Positions 32,638-42,053 of a stretch of DNA of 64,000 bases are shown here, in pieces. The notes beneath the pieces were generated by a model. It ran no database searches, was not told the DNA's origin, and was given only the letters and a program-made list of their open reading frames with translations. How positions within the stretch are numbered: position 1 is the stretch's first letter; every line of letters begins with the position of its first letter. The position numbers and the translations under genes are program-made. The DNA is from Cryptosporangium aurantiacum (GTDB lineage Bacteria; Actinomycetota; Actinomycetes; Mycobacteriales; Cryptosporangiaceae), in assembly GCF_900143005.1 (NCBI RefSeq), contig NZ_FRCS01000001.1, forward strand, positions 806,001-870,000, in the 5' to 3' direction.

Positions 32638-35466
32638 TCAGCCGAGCAGGCTCCGCAGCACGTACTGCATGATCCCGCCGTGCCGGTAGTAGTCGGCCTC
32701 ACCCGGCGTGTCGATCCGCACCACCGCGTCGAACTCGACCCCGGTGTCCGTGCTGACCTTCACGGTCTTCGGCGTCGGCCCCTCGTTCAGGGCCGTCACC
32801 CCGGTCACCGAGAACGTCTCCTCGCCGGTCAGGCCCAGCGACTCCGCCGACTGCCCGGCCGGGAACTGCAGCGGCAGCACGCCCATGCCGATCAGGTTCG
32901 ACCGGTGGATCCGCTCGTAGGACTCCGCGATGACGGTCTTGACGCCGAGCAGCGCGGTGCCCTTGGCCGCCCAGTCACGCGACGACCCCGAGCCGTACTC
33001 CTTACCCGCGAGCACCACCAGCGGCGTCCCGGCCGCGGCGTAGTTCTGCGCGGCGTCGTACACGGTCGTGACCGGCCCGTCGGCGACGGTGAAGTCCCGG
33101 GTGAAGCCACCCTCGGTCCCGGGGGCGATCTGGTTGCGCAGCCGGATGTTCGCGAACGTGCCCCGGATCATCACCTCGTGGTTGCCGCGCCGCGACCCGT
33201 ACGAGTTGAAGTCGCGCCGCTCCACGCCGTGCTCGGTCAGGTACTTCCCGGCCGGCGAGTCCGCCTTGATCGCACCCGCGGGCGAGATGTGGTCGGTCGT
33301 CACCGAGTCGCCGAGCTTCAGCAGCACCCGCGCGCCCTCGATGTCGGTCACCGGCGTCGTGTCACGCGAGAGACCCTCGAAGTACGGAGGCTTCCGCACG
33401 TACGTCGACTCGGTGTCCCACTCGAACGTGTTCCCGGTCGGCGTCGGCAGGTTCTGCCAGCGCTCGTCACCGGCGAACACGTCCGCGTAGTCGCGGGAGA
33501 ACATCTCGCTGTGGATCGCGGAGGCGATGACCTCCTCGACCTCCTGCGGCGACGGCCAGATGTCGGAGAGGTAGACCGGCTTGCCGTCCGAACCCGTGCC
33601 CAGCGGCTCGCGCGTGATGTCGATGTCCATCGACCCTGCCAGCGCGTACGCGACGACCAGCGGCGGCGAGGCCAGGTAGTTCATCTTGATGTCCGGGTTG
33701 ATCCGGCCCTCGAAGTTCCGGTTGCCCGACAGCACGGCGGCTACGGCCAGGTCGGCCTCGTTGATCGCCGCGGAGATCTCGTCCTGCAGCGGACCGGAGT
33801 TACCGATGCACGTGGTGCACCCGTACCCGACGAGGTTGAAGCCGATCTTGTCCAGGTACGGGGTGAGCCCGGCCCGGTCGTAGTAGTCGCTGACGACCTT
33901 CGAGCCCGGGGCCAGCGTCGTCTTCACCCACGGCTTGCGGGTCAGGCCGCGCTCGACGGCCTTCTTCGCCAGCAGCGCCGCGCCGATCATCACCGACGGG
34001 TTCGACGTGTTCGTGCAGGACGTGATCGCCGCGATCGTCACCGCACCGTGGTCCAGCTCGAACGTCGTGCCGTCGGCCATCGTCACCGGGACCTTGCGCG
34101 ACGGGCGGCCGTTCGCGCCGGGAGCGCCGTGGTGCGGCTTGTCGGCCTCGGTGTTGCGTCCGTTGGCGGGGGAGTCCGACGCCGGGAACGACTCCTCGGA
34201 GGCCTCGTCCGCCGGCCCGCCCTCTTCGGCAGTGCCGTACTGCTCGTCGTCGTGGACGTAGTTGCGGATGTCGCCGCGCCACTGGGCCTTCGCGTCGGCC
34301 AGCACGATCCGGTCCTGCGGGCGCTTCGGGCCGGCGATCGACGGCACGATCGTCGACAGGTCCAGCTCGAGGTACTCGGAGAACACCGGCTCGACCGACG
34401 GGTCGTGCCACATGCCCTGTTCCTTCGCGTACGCCTCGACCAGCGCGAGCTGCCGCTCGGGACGGCCGGTGAGCCGCAGGTAGTTCACGGTCTCGGCGTC
34501 GATCGGGAAGATCGCGGCGGTGGAGCCGAACTCCGGGCTCATGTTGCCGATCGTGGCCCGGTTGGCCAGCGGAACGGCGGTCACGCCGGTGCCGTAGAAC
34601 TCGACGAACTTGCCGACGACGCCGTGCTTGCGCAGCATCTCGGTGATCGTCAGCACCAGGTCGGTGGCGGTGGTGCCCTCGGGCAGCTCGCCGTGCAGCT
34701 TGAAGCCGACGACCCGCGGGATCAGCATGCTCACCGGCTGGCCGAGCATCGCGGCCTCGGCCTCGATGCCACCGACGCCCCAGCCCAGGACGCCCAGCCC
34801 GTTGACCATCGTGGTGTGCGAGTCCGTGCCGACACACGTGTCGGGGTAGGCGGTGTTCGCGTCGCCGCGGACCATCACCACCCGCGCCAGGTGCTCGATG
34901 TTCACCTGGTGCACGATGCCGGTGCCCGGCGGGACCACCTTGAACTCGTTGAACGCTCCCTGACCCCAGCGCAGGAACTGGTAGCGCTCGAGGTTGCGCT
35001 GGTACTCCAGGTCGACGTTCCGCACGAACGCGTCCGGCGCGCCGAACACGTCGGCGATCACCGAGTGGTCGATGACCAGCTCGGCCGGCGCCAGCGGGTT
35101 GATCTTCGCGGGGTCGCCGCCCAGTTCGGCCACCGCCTCGCGCATCGTCGCCAGGTCGACCACGCAGGGCACGCCGGTGAAGTCCTGCATCACGACCCGC
35201 GCGGGCGTGAACTGGATCTCGGTGTCCGGCTCAGCCTCCGGATCCCAGTTCGCCAGCGCGCGGATGTGGTCGGCCGTGACGTTCGCGCCGTCCTCGGTCC
35301 GCAGCAGGTTCTCCAGCAGGACCTTCAGCGAATACGGCAGCCGGGCGATCTTGTCCTGGAGACCCTCGACGGCGTTCAGCCGGAAGATCTGGTACTCCTC
35401 GTCGCCGACCGTGAGCGAGCCGGCCGACCCGAAACTGTCGATGCGCGGGGGGGAGCCCTCTGACAC
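32638..35466 (-). CDS. acnA: Aconitate hydratase AcnA
   Basis: A 942-residue [4Fe-4S] enzyme that isomerises citrate to isocitrate in the TCA cycle. The start is GTG 35466 with AAGGAG 6 nt upstream, giving [13 protein letters not shown]. Cluster ligands are Cys in [10 protein letters not shown] and the pair in [11 protein letters not shown]. The active-site SRR-type loop is [16 protein letters not shown] 45-residue acidic insert before the cluster region contains [10 protein letters not shown], a motif also found in small free-standing bacterial proteins. It relies on the suf operon for its cluster. Regulation by AcnR is likely. Confidence 0.96.
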   Translation of the reverse strand: MSEGSPPRIDSFGSAGSLTVGDEEYQIFRLNAVEGLQDKIARLPYSLKVLLENLLRTEDGANVTADHIRALANWDPEAEPDTEIQFTPARVVMQDFTGVPCVVDLATMREAVAELGGDPAKINPLAPAELVIDHSVIADVFGAPDAFVRNVDLEYQRNLERYQFLRWGQGAFNEFKVVPPGTGIVHQVNIEHLARVVMVRGDANTAYPDTCVGTDSHTTMVNGLGVLGWGVGGIEAEAAMLGQPVSMLIPRVVGFKLHGELPEGTTATDLVLTITEMLRKHGVVGKFVEFYGTGVTAVPLANRATIGNMSPEFGSTAAIFPIDAETVNYLRLTGRPERQLALVEAYAKEQGMWHDPSVEPVFSEYLELDLSTIVPSIAGPKRPQDRIVLADAKAQWRGDIRNYVHDDEQYGTAEEGGPADEASEESFPASDSPANGRNTEADKPHHGAPGANGRPSRKVPVTMADGTTFELDHGAVTIAAITSCTNTSNPSVMIGAALLAKKAVERGLTRKPWVKTTLAPGSKVVSDYYDRAGLTPYLDKIGFNLVGYGCTTCIGNSGPLQDEISAAINEADLAVAAVLSGNRNFEGRINPDIKMNYLASPPLVVAYALAGSMDIDITREPLGTGSDGKPVYLSDIWPSPQEVEEVIASAIHSEMFSRDYADVFAGDERWQNLPTPTGNTFEWDTESTYVRKPPYFEGLSRDTTPVTDIEGARVLLKLGDSVTTDHISPAGAIKADSPAGKYLTEHGVERRDFNSYGSRRGNHEVMIRGTFANIRLRNQIAPGTEGGFTRDFTVADGPVTTVYDAAQNYAAAGTPLVVLAGKEYGSGSSRDWAAKGTALLGVKTVIAESYERIHRSNLIGMGVLPLQFPAGQSAESLGLTGEETFSVTGVTALNEGPTPKTVKVSTDTGVEFDAVVRIDTPGEADYYRHGGIMQYVLRSLLG

Positions 35467-35545
35467 GTCGCACTCCTTCGTCGGTTCTCCTGGCCAGTCT
35501 CGCCTACCGGGGCTTACGCCCGGCAAGCGGCTGGCGTGAGCTTGT

Positions 35546-35557
35546 AAACCGTACGTC
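35546..35557. promoter_or_regulatory. Candidate AcnR operator at acnA
   Basis: AAACCGTACGTC lies 80-91 bp upstream of the acnA start, just downstream of the predicted -10 TACGAT. It is nearly identical to the element before acnR. Confidence 0.5.
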
Positions 35558-35569
35558 CGTCTTGCATCG

Positions 35570-35584
35570 TACCCGATTCGGGTA
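35570..35584. promoter_or_regulatory. Perfect palindrome TACCCGATTCGGGTA in the acnA promoter
   Basis: Arms of 7 bp around a single central base overlap the -10/spacer region of the predicted acnA promoter. It is a candidate site for a second regulator. The binder is unknown. Confidence 0.55.
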
Positions 35585-35766
35585 GACGCTCTGTGTTCGG
35601 CTTACCCATTCATATCGACGCCTGCACGGTGACCGCCCCCCGGTATCGCCCTGAGCACCGGTTCGGTCAGCCGTCGTCGATCGCGGAACCGCGGCGCATC
35701 GCGGGGACATCGCGGTGCCGGTCCCGGCGTCCAGGCCGGCTGCAGCGACACGGTGGGACGCGAGGG

Positions 35767-36156
35767 TTACGCGGTCACCCAGTCCGGTGCCTCGGTCGTC
35801 CCGGTGGCTCTCACCTGCTCGCCCTCGCCGGCCACCTCGTCGTCGCCGATGAGGAACGGCGTCGTCCCGTCCAGCCCGTAGACCTGGATCGGGTAGGCGG
35901 TACCGGCGTCGGCGACGGTCTGGGTGACGCACGTGCCGGGCTGGGCCGTCGCCGACTTCGCCCTGGTTTCAGGGAACAGGACGTACGCCGGGTAGTCGCC
36001 CTCGGCGCACACCTCGAACGAGGGCTCAGCCTCCGACTCGGCAGCCGCCGGCGCGTGCGGCTGGGCGTCGGTGGCCTCGGCCCACCCCACCGATCCGGCG
36101 ATCACCAGCAACGACAGGACGGACAACACCGGAAGGGACCAGGGCGACGATCGCAC
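35767..36156 (-). CDS. Putative secreted protein of unknown function
   Basis: A 129-residue protein with an N-terminal signal peptide or anchor (PVLSVLSLLVIAGSVGWA) and a small extracytoplasmic domain. Two Cys (in FEVCAEGDYP and GTCVTQ) could form a disulfide, around YVLFPETRAKS. I recognise no family. There is no operon partner: acnA and aminopeptidase P are on the same strand but well separated. Confidence 0.65.
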   Translation of the reverse strand: MRSSPWSLPVLSVLSLLVIAGSVGWAEATDAQPHAPAAAESEAEPSFEVCAEGDYPAYVLFPETRAKSATAQPGTCVTQTVADAGTAYPIQVYGLDGTTPFLIGDDEVAGEGEQVRATGTTEAPDWVTA

Positions 36157-36226
36157 GCTCCCATCCTCCCTACCGCACTCCGCCCACAGGCGTTCCTGGA
36201 CGTTCCCTTACCGGATCCCTAACCGC

Positions 36227-36262
36227 GCCCGGTTCTGCCCGGCAGCCCGGTTCAGCCCGGCA
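36227..36262. repeat. 18-bp direct duplication at the aminopeptidase P 3' end
   Basis: gcccggttctgcccggca is followed directly by a copy differing at one base. The second copy contains the aminopeptidase stop codon (minus strand, 36252-36254); the corresponding position of the first copy is not a stop. Confidence 0.8.
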
Positions 36263-37754
36263 GTCGCAGTCCGGCCGCCCGCTCCGCGGCCATCCATGCC
36301 TCGACGGCGTCCGGGTCGCGCGGCAGCGCCGCTGACAGCACCTCGGCGCCGTCGTCGGTGACCAGGACGTCGTCCTCGATGCGGACGCCGATCCCGCGGT
36401 ACTCCTCCGGCACCGTGAGGTCGTCGGGCTGGAAGTACAGGCCCGGCTCCACGGTGAGTGCCTGCCCGGTTGCGAGCACACCGTCCAGATAGGTCTCCGA
36501 CCTGGCCTTCGCGCAGTCGTGCACGTCGAGGCCGAGCATGTGGCCGGACGCGTGCAGCGTCCACCGGCGGTGCAGGCCGACCTCGTCGTCCAGCGACTCG
36601 GCGGCGGACACCGGGAGCAGACCCCAGTCGGCCAGCGCACCGGCGATGACCCGCATGCACGCCCGGTGGATGTCGCGCCACACCACGCCGGGCCGGATCA
36701 CCGCGATGCCGGCCTCCTGAGCGGCCAGCACGGTCTCGTAGACCCTGCGCTGGACCGGCGAGAAGCGTCCGCTCACCGGCACCGTGCGGGTGATGTCAGC
36801 GGTGTAGAGGTGCCGGTTCTCGACCCCGGCGTCCAACAAAACCAGTTCTCCGGGGCGGCAGACGCCGTCGTTGCGCCACCAGTGCAGCGTGCAGGCGTGC
36901 GCACCGGCGGCGGCGATCGTGCCGTAGCCGACCGTGTTGCCGTCGTGCCGGGCGCGCAGCCCGAAGACGCCGTCGACCAGGCGCTCGGAGGATTCCCGGT
37001 CGGCGGGCAGCGCCCGGACGACGTCGGAGAAACCGCGGACGGTGGCATCCACCGCGTCGCGCAGCTGCTCGATCTCCCAGGCGTCCTTGACCAGCCGCAG
37101 CTCGCCGAGCGCGGCGGCGAGCTGACCGTCGCGTAGTCCGTCGTCGGGCGCCGCGAGTGTGGCGTCCAACTCGGCGTTGTGACCGCGCAGGACGCGGGTG
37201 GTCGCGGGATCGAGCTCGGCCACCACCTTCGGGAGCGCGTCCAGCGAAACGCAGGGGAGACCGAGCACGGTCGACCATTCCTCGGCCGACCGCCGCGGAC
37301 CGACCCACAGCTCGCCGCCGCGGCTGCGGAAGAACTCGTCGGACTCCCGCGACGCCCGCACCCGGACGTAGAGCGTCGCGCCGTCCGGGCCGGCGACGAG
37401 CACCGCGTCCTGCTCGTAGCAGGTGGTGAGCCAGGCGAAATCGGAGCCGGGCCGGAACTCGTAGGACGAGTCGTTGTTGCGGACCTTCGCGGTGCCGCTC
37501 GGGATGACCAGCGTCTCGCCGGGGAACCGCTCGGCCAGCCGGGCCCGCCGCTCGGCGGTGTACGCGGCCGACGGCGCCGGGGAACTCGCCGCGGTCGGCG
37601 GCTCCGCCCAGCCGGTGCGCATGAACTCGGCCAGCCGCTCGGGTACCGGGAGGTCGTGACTCGCGGTGGTGATCGACGGGTCGGTCTCGGCCAGCTCGCC
37701 GTCCCCCGGCCCGTTGAACACAGTCGGCGTCGTCGACGCGTCGTGCTGATCCAT
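36252..37754 (-). CDS. pepP: Xaa-Pro aminopeptidase (aminopeptidase P family)
   Basis: A 500-residue M24 metallopeptidase that removes N-terminal residues preceding proline. The N-terminal creatinase-like domain spans about 50-225. The pita-bread catalytic domain has metal ligands Asp in LLDAGVENRHLYTADITRT, His in HASGHMLGLDVHD, Glu in LTVEPGLYF and Glu in GIGVRIEDDVLVT. All five ligands of AMPP enzymes are present. ATG 37754 begins MDQHDAST. It is divergent from asnB with 140 bp between. Confidence 0.93.
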   Translation of the reverse strand: MDQHDASTTPTVFNGPGDGELAETDPSITTASHDLPVPERLAEFMRTGWAEPPTAASSPAPSAAYTAERRARLAERFPGETLVIPSGTAKVRNNDSSYEFRPGSDFAWLTTCYEQDAVLVAGPDGATLYVRVRASRESDEFFRSRGGELWVGPRRSAEEWSTVLGLPCVSLDALPKVVAELDPATTRVLRGHNAELDATLAAPDDGLRDGQLAAALGELRLVKDAWEIEQLRDAVDATVRGFSDVVRALPADRESSERLVDGVFGLRARHDGNTVGYGTIAAAGAHACTLHWWRNDGVCRPGELVLLDAGVENRHLYTADITRTVPVSGRFSPVQRRVYETVLAAQEAGIAVIRPGVVWRDIHRACMRVIAGALADWGLLPVSAAESLDDEVGLHRRWTLHASGHMLGLDVHDCAKARSETYLDGVLATGQALTVEPGLYFQPDDLTVPEEYRGIGVRIEDDVLVTDDGAEVLSAALPRDPDAVEAWMAAERAAGLRLPG

Positions 37755-37894
37755 CTGGCCGCCCCCTCGGTGTGTCGCCCGGCGCTCTCGACGCTACCGC
37801 GCGATAACCCGCGCCCGCACGGCTCACCTGCGCCGATCTCCGCTCGGCCACCGCACCGCGAACGGGGTGGGCAGGCAGTGGGAAGATGGCGACC

Positions 37895-39826
37895 ATGTGC
37901 GGTCTGCTCACCTACGTCAGTTCCTGCGGGGACGCCCACCACCAACGCGACGGGGTGGCCGCCGCGCTGGAGAGCATTCACCACCGGGGCCCGGACGAGA
38001 CCGGGGTCCGGGTGTCCGGCGACGACGTGGTGCTGGGCTTCAAACGACTCGCGTTCATCGACGTCGAGAACTCCCACCAGCCGCTGGAGTACGCCGACGG
38101 CCGGTACGTGATCACGTTCAACGGCGAGATCTACAACTACCTCGACCTGCGCAAGCAGCTCGCCGAGGTCGGCGCGTCGTTCGCCACCGAGGGTGACACC
38201 GAGGCGATCGTCGCGGCCTACCACTACTGGGGCCCGGAGTTCGTCAGCCGGCTGCGCGGCATGTTCGCGTTCATCATCTGGGACCGGTTCGAGCGCACCG
38301 CGTTCGCCGCCCGCGACCACTTCGGCATCAAGCCGCTGCACTACACGGTCACTCCGACCGGGATCTTCGTCTCCAGCGAGAAGAAGGCGCTGCTGCCGTT
38401 CTCCGCGGCCGCGCGCTCCGGCGACGCCGGCCTCGACCCGGCCGCGCTCTCGCACTACCTGACGCTGCAGTACGTGCCGGAGCCCGGCACGCTGCACACC
38501 GACATCCACCGGCTGGGTAGCGGCGAGACGCTGACCTGGAAGCCCGGCCAGGAGGTCACCCGCGACCGGTACTTCCGGCCGGACTTCCGGCCGACCTCCA
38601 CTTCCTCGCCGGAGCGGTTGTTCGCCGAGATCCGGGACGTGCTGCGCGAGTCGGTCGGACTGCACCTGCAGAGTGAGGTGCCGGTCGGCGCGTTCCTGTC
38701 CAGCGGCATCGACTCGACCGCGATCGTCGCGCTGGCCCGGGAGCACAAGCCCGACATCCTGACGTTCACCGCGGGCTACGAGGTCGACGGGTACTCCGAG
38801 ATCACGGTCGCGGAGCAGTCGGCCAAGTGGCTCGGCGTGAAGAACTTCCCGGCGCTGATCACCGCGAACGACATGATGGAGTCGCTGCCACGGATCGTCT
38901 GGCACCTCGACGACCCGGTCGCCGACCCCGCGCTGGTCCCGCTGTACTTCGTCGCGAAGAAGGCGTCCGAGCAGGTGACCGCCGTGCTCTCCGGCGAGGG
39001 CGCGGACGAGTTCTTCGGCGGTTACGGCATCTACCGCGAGCCACTCTCGCTCAAGCCGATCACGTCGCTGCCCGACCCGCTGCAGAAGGGCCTGCGCGCG
39101 GTCAGCAAGGTGATCCCGGAGGGCGTGAAGGGCAAGAGCTTCCTGGAGCGCGGCACGACGCCGCTGCAGGAGCGCTACTACGGCAACGCGCGGATCTTCA
39201 CCGAGGCCGAGAAGTCCAAGCTGATGCGGCGGTACGACCCGTCGGTGCAGTACACCGACGTCACCGAGCAGCACTACCGGGACGCCGCCTACCTCGACGA
39301 CGTCACCCAGATGCAGTACATCGACCTCTACACCTGGCTGCGCGGCGACATCCTGGTGAAGGCCGACCGGATGACGATGGCGCACTCGCTGGAAGGCCGG
39401 GTGCCGTTCCTCGACGTCGGTGTCTTCGACGTCGCGCGGAAGATCCCGCAGGAGCTGAAGGTCACCAGCAAGGGCATCCGCAAGTACGCGCTGCGGCAGG
39501 CGCTCGAGCAGGTCGTGCCGCCGCAGATCGTCAACCGGCCGAAGCTCGGCTTCCCGGTGCCGACCCGGGTCTGGCTCAAGGGCCTGATGTTCGACTGGGC
39601 GCGCGGCATCCTGGCCGACTCGAAGGCAGGCGACCTGCTGGACCTGCAGTACGTCGACCGGCTGCTGCAGGCGCACAAGGCGGGGGAGGCCGACAACTCT
39701 CGCAAGGTGTGGACGGTGCTGGTGTTCTGCGTGTGGCACTCGATCTTCGTCGAGGGCCGCATCGACCCGCGCCCGGCACCCGCGGAGTCCGCGCTCCTCA
39801 CCAAGCGGGCGATCCGCCAGCGCTGA
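37895..39826 (+). CDS. asnB: Asparagine synthase (glutamine-hydrolysing)
   Basis: A 643-residue enzyme with an N-terminal class II glutaminase domain and a C-terminal ATP-pyrophosphatase synthetase domain. The nucleophile must be the residue after the initiator Met, so the start is ATG 37895 (MCGLLTYVSSC), not the in-frame ATG nine bases upstream. Glutaminase landmarks are HHRGPDETG and FNGEIYNY; the synthetase P-loop is FLSSGIDSTAIVAL. Further landmarks are LSGEGADEFFGGY and LEGRVPFLD. A strong hairpin follows the stop. Confidence 0.95.
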   Translation: MCGLLTYVSSCGDAHHQRDGVAAALESIHHRGPDETGVRVSGDDVVLGFKRLAFIDVENSHQPLEYADGRYVITFNGEIYNYLDLRKQLAEVGASFATEGDTEAIVAAYHYWGPEFVSRLRGMFAFIIWDRFERTAFAARDHFGIKPLHYTVTPTGIFVSSEKKALLPFSAAARSGDAGLDPAALSHYLTLQYVPEPGTLHTDIHRLGSGETLTWKPGQEVTRDRYFRPDFRPTSTSSPERLFAEIRDVLRESVGLHLQSEVPVGAFLSSGIDSTAIVALAREHKPDILTFTAGYEVDGYSEITVAEQSAKWLGVKNFPALITANDMMESLPRIVWHLDDPVADPALVPLYFVAKKASEQVTAVLSGEGADEFFGGYGIYREPLSLKPITSLPDPLQKGLRAVSKVIPEGVKGKSFLERGTTPLQERYYGNARIFTEAEKSKLMRRYDPSVQYTDVTEQHYRDAAYLDDVTQMQYIDLYTWLRGDILVKADRMTMAHSLEGRVPFLDVGVFDVARKIPQELKVTSKGIRKYALRQALEQVVPPQIVNRPKLGFPVPTRVWLKGLMFDWARGILADSKAGDLLDLQYVDRLLQAHKAGEADNSRKVWTVLVFCVWHSIFVEGRIDPRPAPAESALLTKRAIRQR

Positions 39827-39830
39827 GGAA

Positions 39831-39873
39831 CGCGAAACCGGGCTCTCAGGGTCGCTTAGAGCCCGGTATCGCG
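39831..39873. terminator. Bidirectional terminator between asnB and MBL gene
   Basis: ACCGGGCTCT (39837-39846) pairs with AGAGCCCGGT (39858-39867) around an 11-nt loop. CGCG boxes outside extend the stem. It fills the 47-bp gap between convergent genes. Confidence 0.8.
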
Positions 39874-40683
39874 TCAGAGCGCGCCGTCGAGGAACGCGTA
39901 CGCGCGCTGGACGGCCAGGACCGACCCGAACGGGGCCTTGGCGGCTACCTCTTCGGCGGGTGCGTGGTCGCGCCAGCCGTCCCGGCACGCCCACTCCAGC
40001 GCGGCCAGCTCGGCATGCTGGGCGGCGACCGCGTCCGGGGTCATCGGGTTGCCGTGGCCGGGGACGACGGTGGACGGGCCCAGCTCGATCAGCGCCGCGA
40101 CCGTGCCCGCCCACTCCAGCGGCCAGGAGTCGTCGAACGACGGGGGAGCGCCGTCCTCCAGCAGGTCGCCGGCGAGCACCACGGCGGCGTCCGGGACCAC
40201 GACGACGAGGTCGTTGTCGGTGTGACCGCGACCCAGATGCCGCAGGTCGACCGTGCGGCCGCCGAGGTCGAGCGTCACCTCGCCGGGTACGGCCCGGTCG
40301 GGTCCGCGCAGCGTCACGGTCTCCAGGCCGGGAATGTCGAACTCGGCTGCGATCGCCGCGACCCGTTCCTTGCCGCCGTCCTCGGCGATCCAGCGGTCGT
40401 ACCGGGCGAGACACTCGGTGTGCGCCCACACCTCGGTGTCCGCGTCCGGAGCCAGGACCGCGTTGCCGTAGCAGTGGTCGAAGTGGTGGTGGGTGTTCAC
40501 GACCCGCCAGGGCAGCGGCGTCACCCGGCGGATCGCGTCGGCCAGCTCGGTCGCCTGCGCCGGCGTCGAGAGCGTGTCGACGACGAGCGCGCCCGCGTCG
40601 CCGAGCACCAGCACCGCGTTGACGTCCAGCACCGGCTGGCGCCAGACCAGCACACGGTCGGCGACCTCGACCCAGTCGGTCAT
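39874..40683 (-). CDS. MBL-fold metallo-hydrolase
   Basis: A 269-residue metallo-beta-lactamase-fold enzyme with the zinc motif NTHHHFDHCYGN, the third His in LRHLGRGHTDND, Asp in VLAGDLLEDG and the last His in VVPGHGNPM. It contains all canonical ligands. The substrate is unknown; lactone or thioester hydrolysis would fit the downstream thioesterase. It overlaps the thioesterase gene by 4 nt (ATGA). Confidence 0.88.
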   Translation of the reverse strand: MTDWVEVADRVLVWRQPVLDVNAVLVLGDAGALVVDTLSTPAQATELADAIRRVTPLPWRVVNTHHHFDHCYGNAVLAPDADTEVWAHTECLARYDRWIAEDGGKERVAAIAAEFDIPGLETVTLRGPDRAVPGEVTLDLGGRTVDLRHLGRGHTDNDLVVVVPDAAVVLAGDLLEDGAPPSFDDSWPLEWAGTVAALIELGPSTVVPGHGNPMTPDAVAAQHAELAALEWACRDGWRDHAPAEEVAAKAPFGSVLAVQRAYAFLDGAL

Positions 40684-41084
40684 TGTGTTCCTCTCTGCGC
40701 CAGCCGGCCCAGGAACCGGGCGCGGTCGATCGCGGCCCGCTCCACGGTCACCTCGGCGACCACCCGTCCGTCCGGCTCGATGTCGTCGCGGACGACCACC
40801 GCGAAGTGCAGCGCCCGGCCGTCCACCGTGTCGAGGGTGGCGGTGGCCGTGGCGGTCGCACCCACCGGCGTCGGCAGCCGGTGCGCGAGCTCGACCCGGA
40901 CGCCGACCGTCGTCATCTCGGCGGGCAGCGCCTCGCGGATCGCGTCCACGGTGGCGGCTTCGGCGAGCGCTAGCAGCCGCGGGGTCGCCAGCACCGGGAC
41001 GTCGCCCGACCCGACGGCCTCCGCCGTATCGGCGTCGGTCACCGTGAGTACGGACCGACCGGTCGAGCCGAGCGGAAGATGCAT
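40680..41084 (-). CDS. Hotdog-fold thioesterase family protein
   Basis: A 134-residue protein resembling the FlK-like thioesterases, with VPVLATPRLLALAEAATVDAI near the N-terminus, TTVGVRVELAHRLPTPVGATA and the central strand LHFAVVVRDD. The ATG at 41084 (MHLPLGSTG) gives the family-typical length; the frame continues upstream without domain support. It precedes and overlaps the MBL gene, suggesting a two-gene operon acting on acyl-CoA. Confidence 0.85.
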   Translation of the reverse strand: MHLPLGSTGRSVLTVTDADTAEAVGSGDVPVLATPRLLALAEAATVDAIREALPAEMTTVGVRVELAHRLPTPVGATATATATLDTVDGRALHFAVVVRDDIEPDGRVVAEVTVERAAIDRARFLGRLAQRGTQ

Positions 41085-41188
41085 GCCGCGAAGCCTATGC
41101 GGTAGCGGTGCCGGCCCCCGGCGGCGGTGTGCCCACGCGCGCGATCTCCGGTGAATTTGTGCCACTGACGTAGAGCGGACACGCACGT

Positions 41189-41213
41189 ACGGCTGGTACT
41201 CGACGGCTGGTAC
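41189..41213. promoter_or_regulatory. Direct repeat in the sirtuin/thioesterase divergent promoter
   Basis: ACGGCTGGTAC occurs at 41189-41199 and again at 41203-41213, a 14-bp period. It sits just before a likely -10 (TAGCGT, 41217-41222) of the sirtuin gene. It is a possible activator or repressor site. Confidence 0.45.
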
Positions 41214-41230
41214 GCATAGCGTTTGTGCGC

Positions 41231-42007
41231 ATGAGGGACGGGCAGGCGGTCGCGCGCTGGATCGCGGACGCAAAACGGGTAACCGCGTTGACGGGTGCAG
41301 GTATCAGTACCGATAGCGGTATCCCGGACTTCCGCGGCCCTAATGGGGTATGGACGCGCAACCCGGGCGCGCAGCGGTTGTTCACGTTGAGGGACTACGT
41401 GTCCGACCCCGACATCCGCCGGGAGGCGTGGCAGATCCGTCGTGCGCACGCGGCCTGGACGGCTCGGCCGAACGCGGCGCACTACGCGTTGGTCGATCTG
41501 GAGGCCAGCGGTCGACTACGCGCGGTGATCACGCAGAACATCGACGGTCTGCACCAGCTCGCCGGCACCAGCGAAGACCTGGTGATCGAGGTGCACGGGT
41601 CGCTCTACGAGGTGGAATGCCTCTCCTGCGGCTCCCGGTTCGCGATGTCCGACACGCTCGAGCGGGTCGCGGCAGGCGACGAGGACCCGGCGTGCCTGCG
41701 CTGCGGCGGCATCCTCAAGGCGGGGACGATCTCGTTCGGTCAGCCGCTGGTGCCGGAGGTATTCGCGAAGGCGCGGGCGGCCACGGCCGACTGTGACCTG
41801 TTCCTCGCGATCGGGACGTCGCTGTCGGTGCAGCCGGTGGCGGGGCTGGTCGAGGTGGCGAAGAAGCAGGGCGCGAAGGTCGTGATCCTCAACGCCGATC
41901 CGACGCCGTACGACGGCGTCGCGGACGCGAAGCTCTCCGAGCCGATCGGGAGCCTGCTGCCCCGGCTGGTGGGCGGAGATTCGTCCAGGGCGGCGTCGGC
42001 GGGGTAA
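41231..42007 (+). CDS. cobB: NAD-dependent protein deacylase (sirtuin)
   Basis: A 258-residue Sir2 enzyme that removes acyl groups from lysine using NAD. Motifs are [30 protein letters not shown], the catalytic His in [14 protein letters not shown], and a zinc ribbon with ECLSCGS and CLRCGG. The C-terminal [13 protein letters not shown] binds NAD. ATG 41231 lies 8 nt after TAGCGT, a leaderless arrangement; GTG 41225 is an alternative. It is likely monocistronic, though the next gene starts 47 bp later. Confidence 0.94.
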   Translation: MRDGQAVARWIADAKRVTALTGAGISTDSGIPDFRGPNGVWTRNPGAQRLFTLRDYVSDPDIRREAWQIRRAHAAWTARPNAAHYALVDLEASGRLRAVITQNIDGLHQLAGTSEDLVIEVHGSLYEVECLSCGSRFAMSDTLERVAAGDEDPACLRCGGILKAGTISFGQPLVPEVFAKARAATADCDLFLAIGTSLSVQPVAGLVEVAKKQGAKVVILNADPTPYDGVADAKLSEPIGSLLPRLVGGDSSRAASAG

Positions 42008-42053
42008 GGCGCGGATTCGAGGTCCCGAGCGGCGCGGCTGTACCCTCGGCCGG

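Larger units (their letters stand above)
35467..35766. other. acnA upstream region
   Basis: This 300-bp gap holds the acnA promoter (TACGAT on the minus strand near 35566-35571) with two candidate operators described separately. Between 35590 and 35766 I see no ORF, tRNA or hairpin of note. Confidence 0.5.

Noticed and set aside
32680-35463. A 927-codon open frame antisense to acnA
   Set aside because: It lies wholly opposite aconitase with shadow-type composition and no start signal.
36773-40429. A 1218-codon open frame on the minus strand opposite asnB and pepP
   Set aside because: It is antisense to two well-supported genes, has Arg/Gly/Val/Asp-biased composition, no domain, and arises from third-position GC bias.
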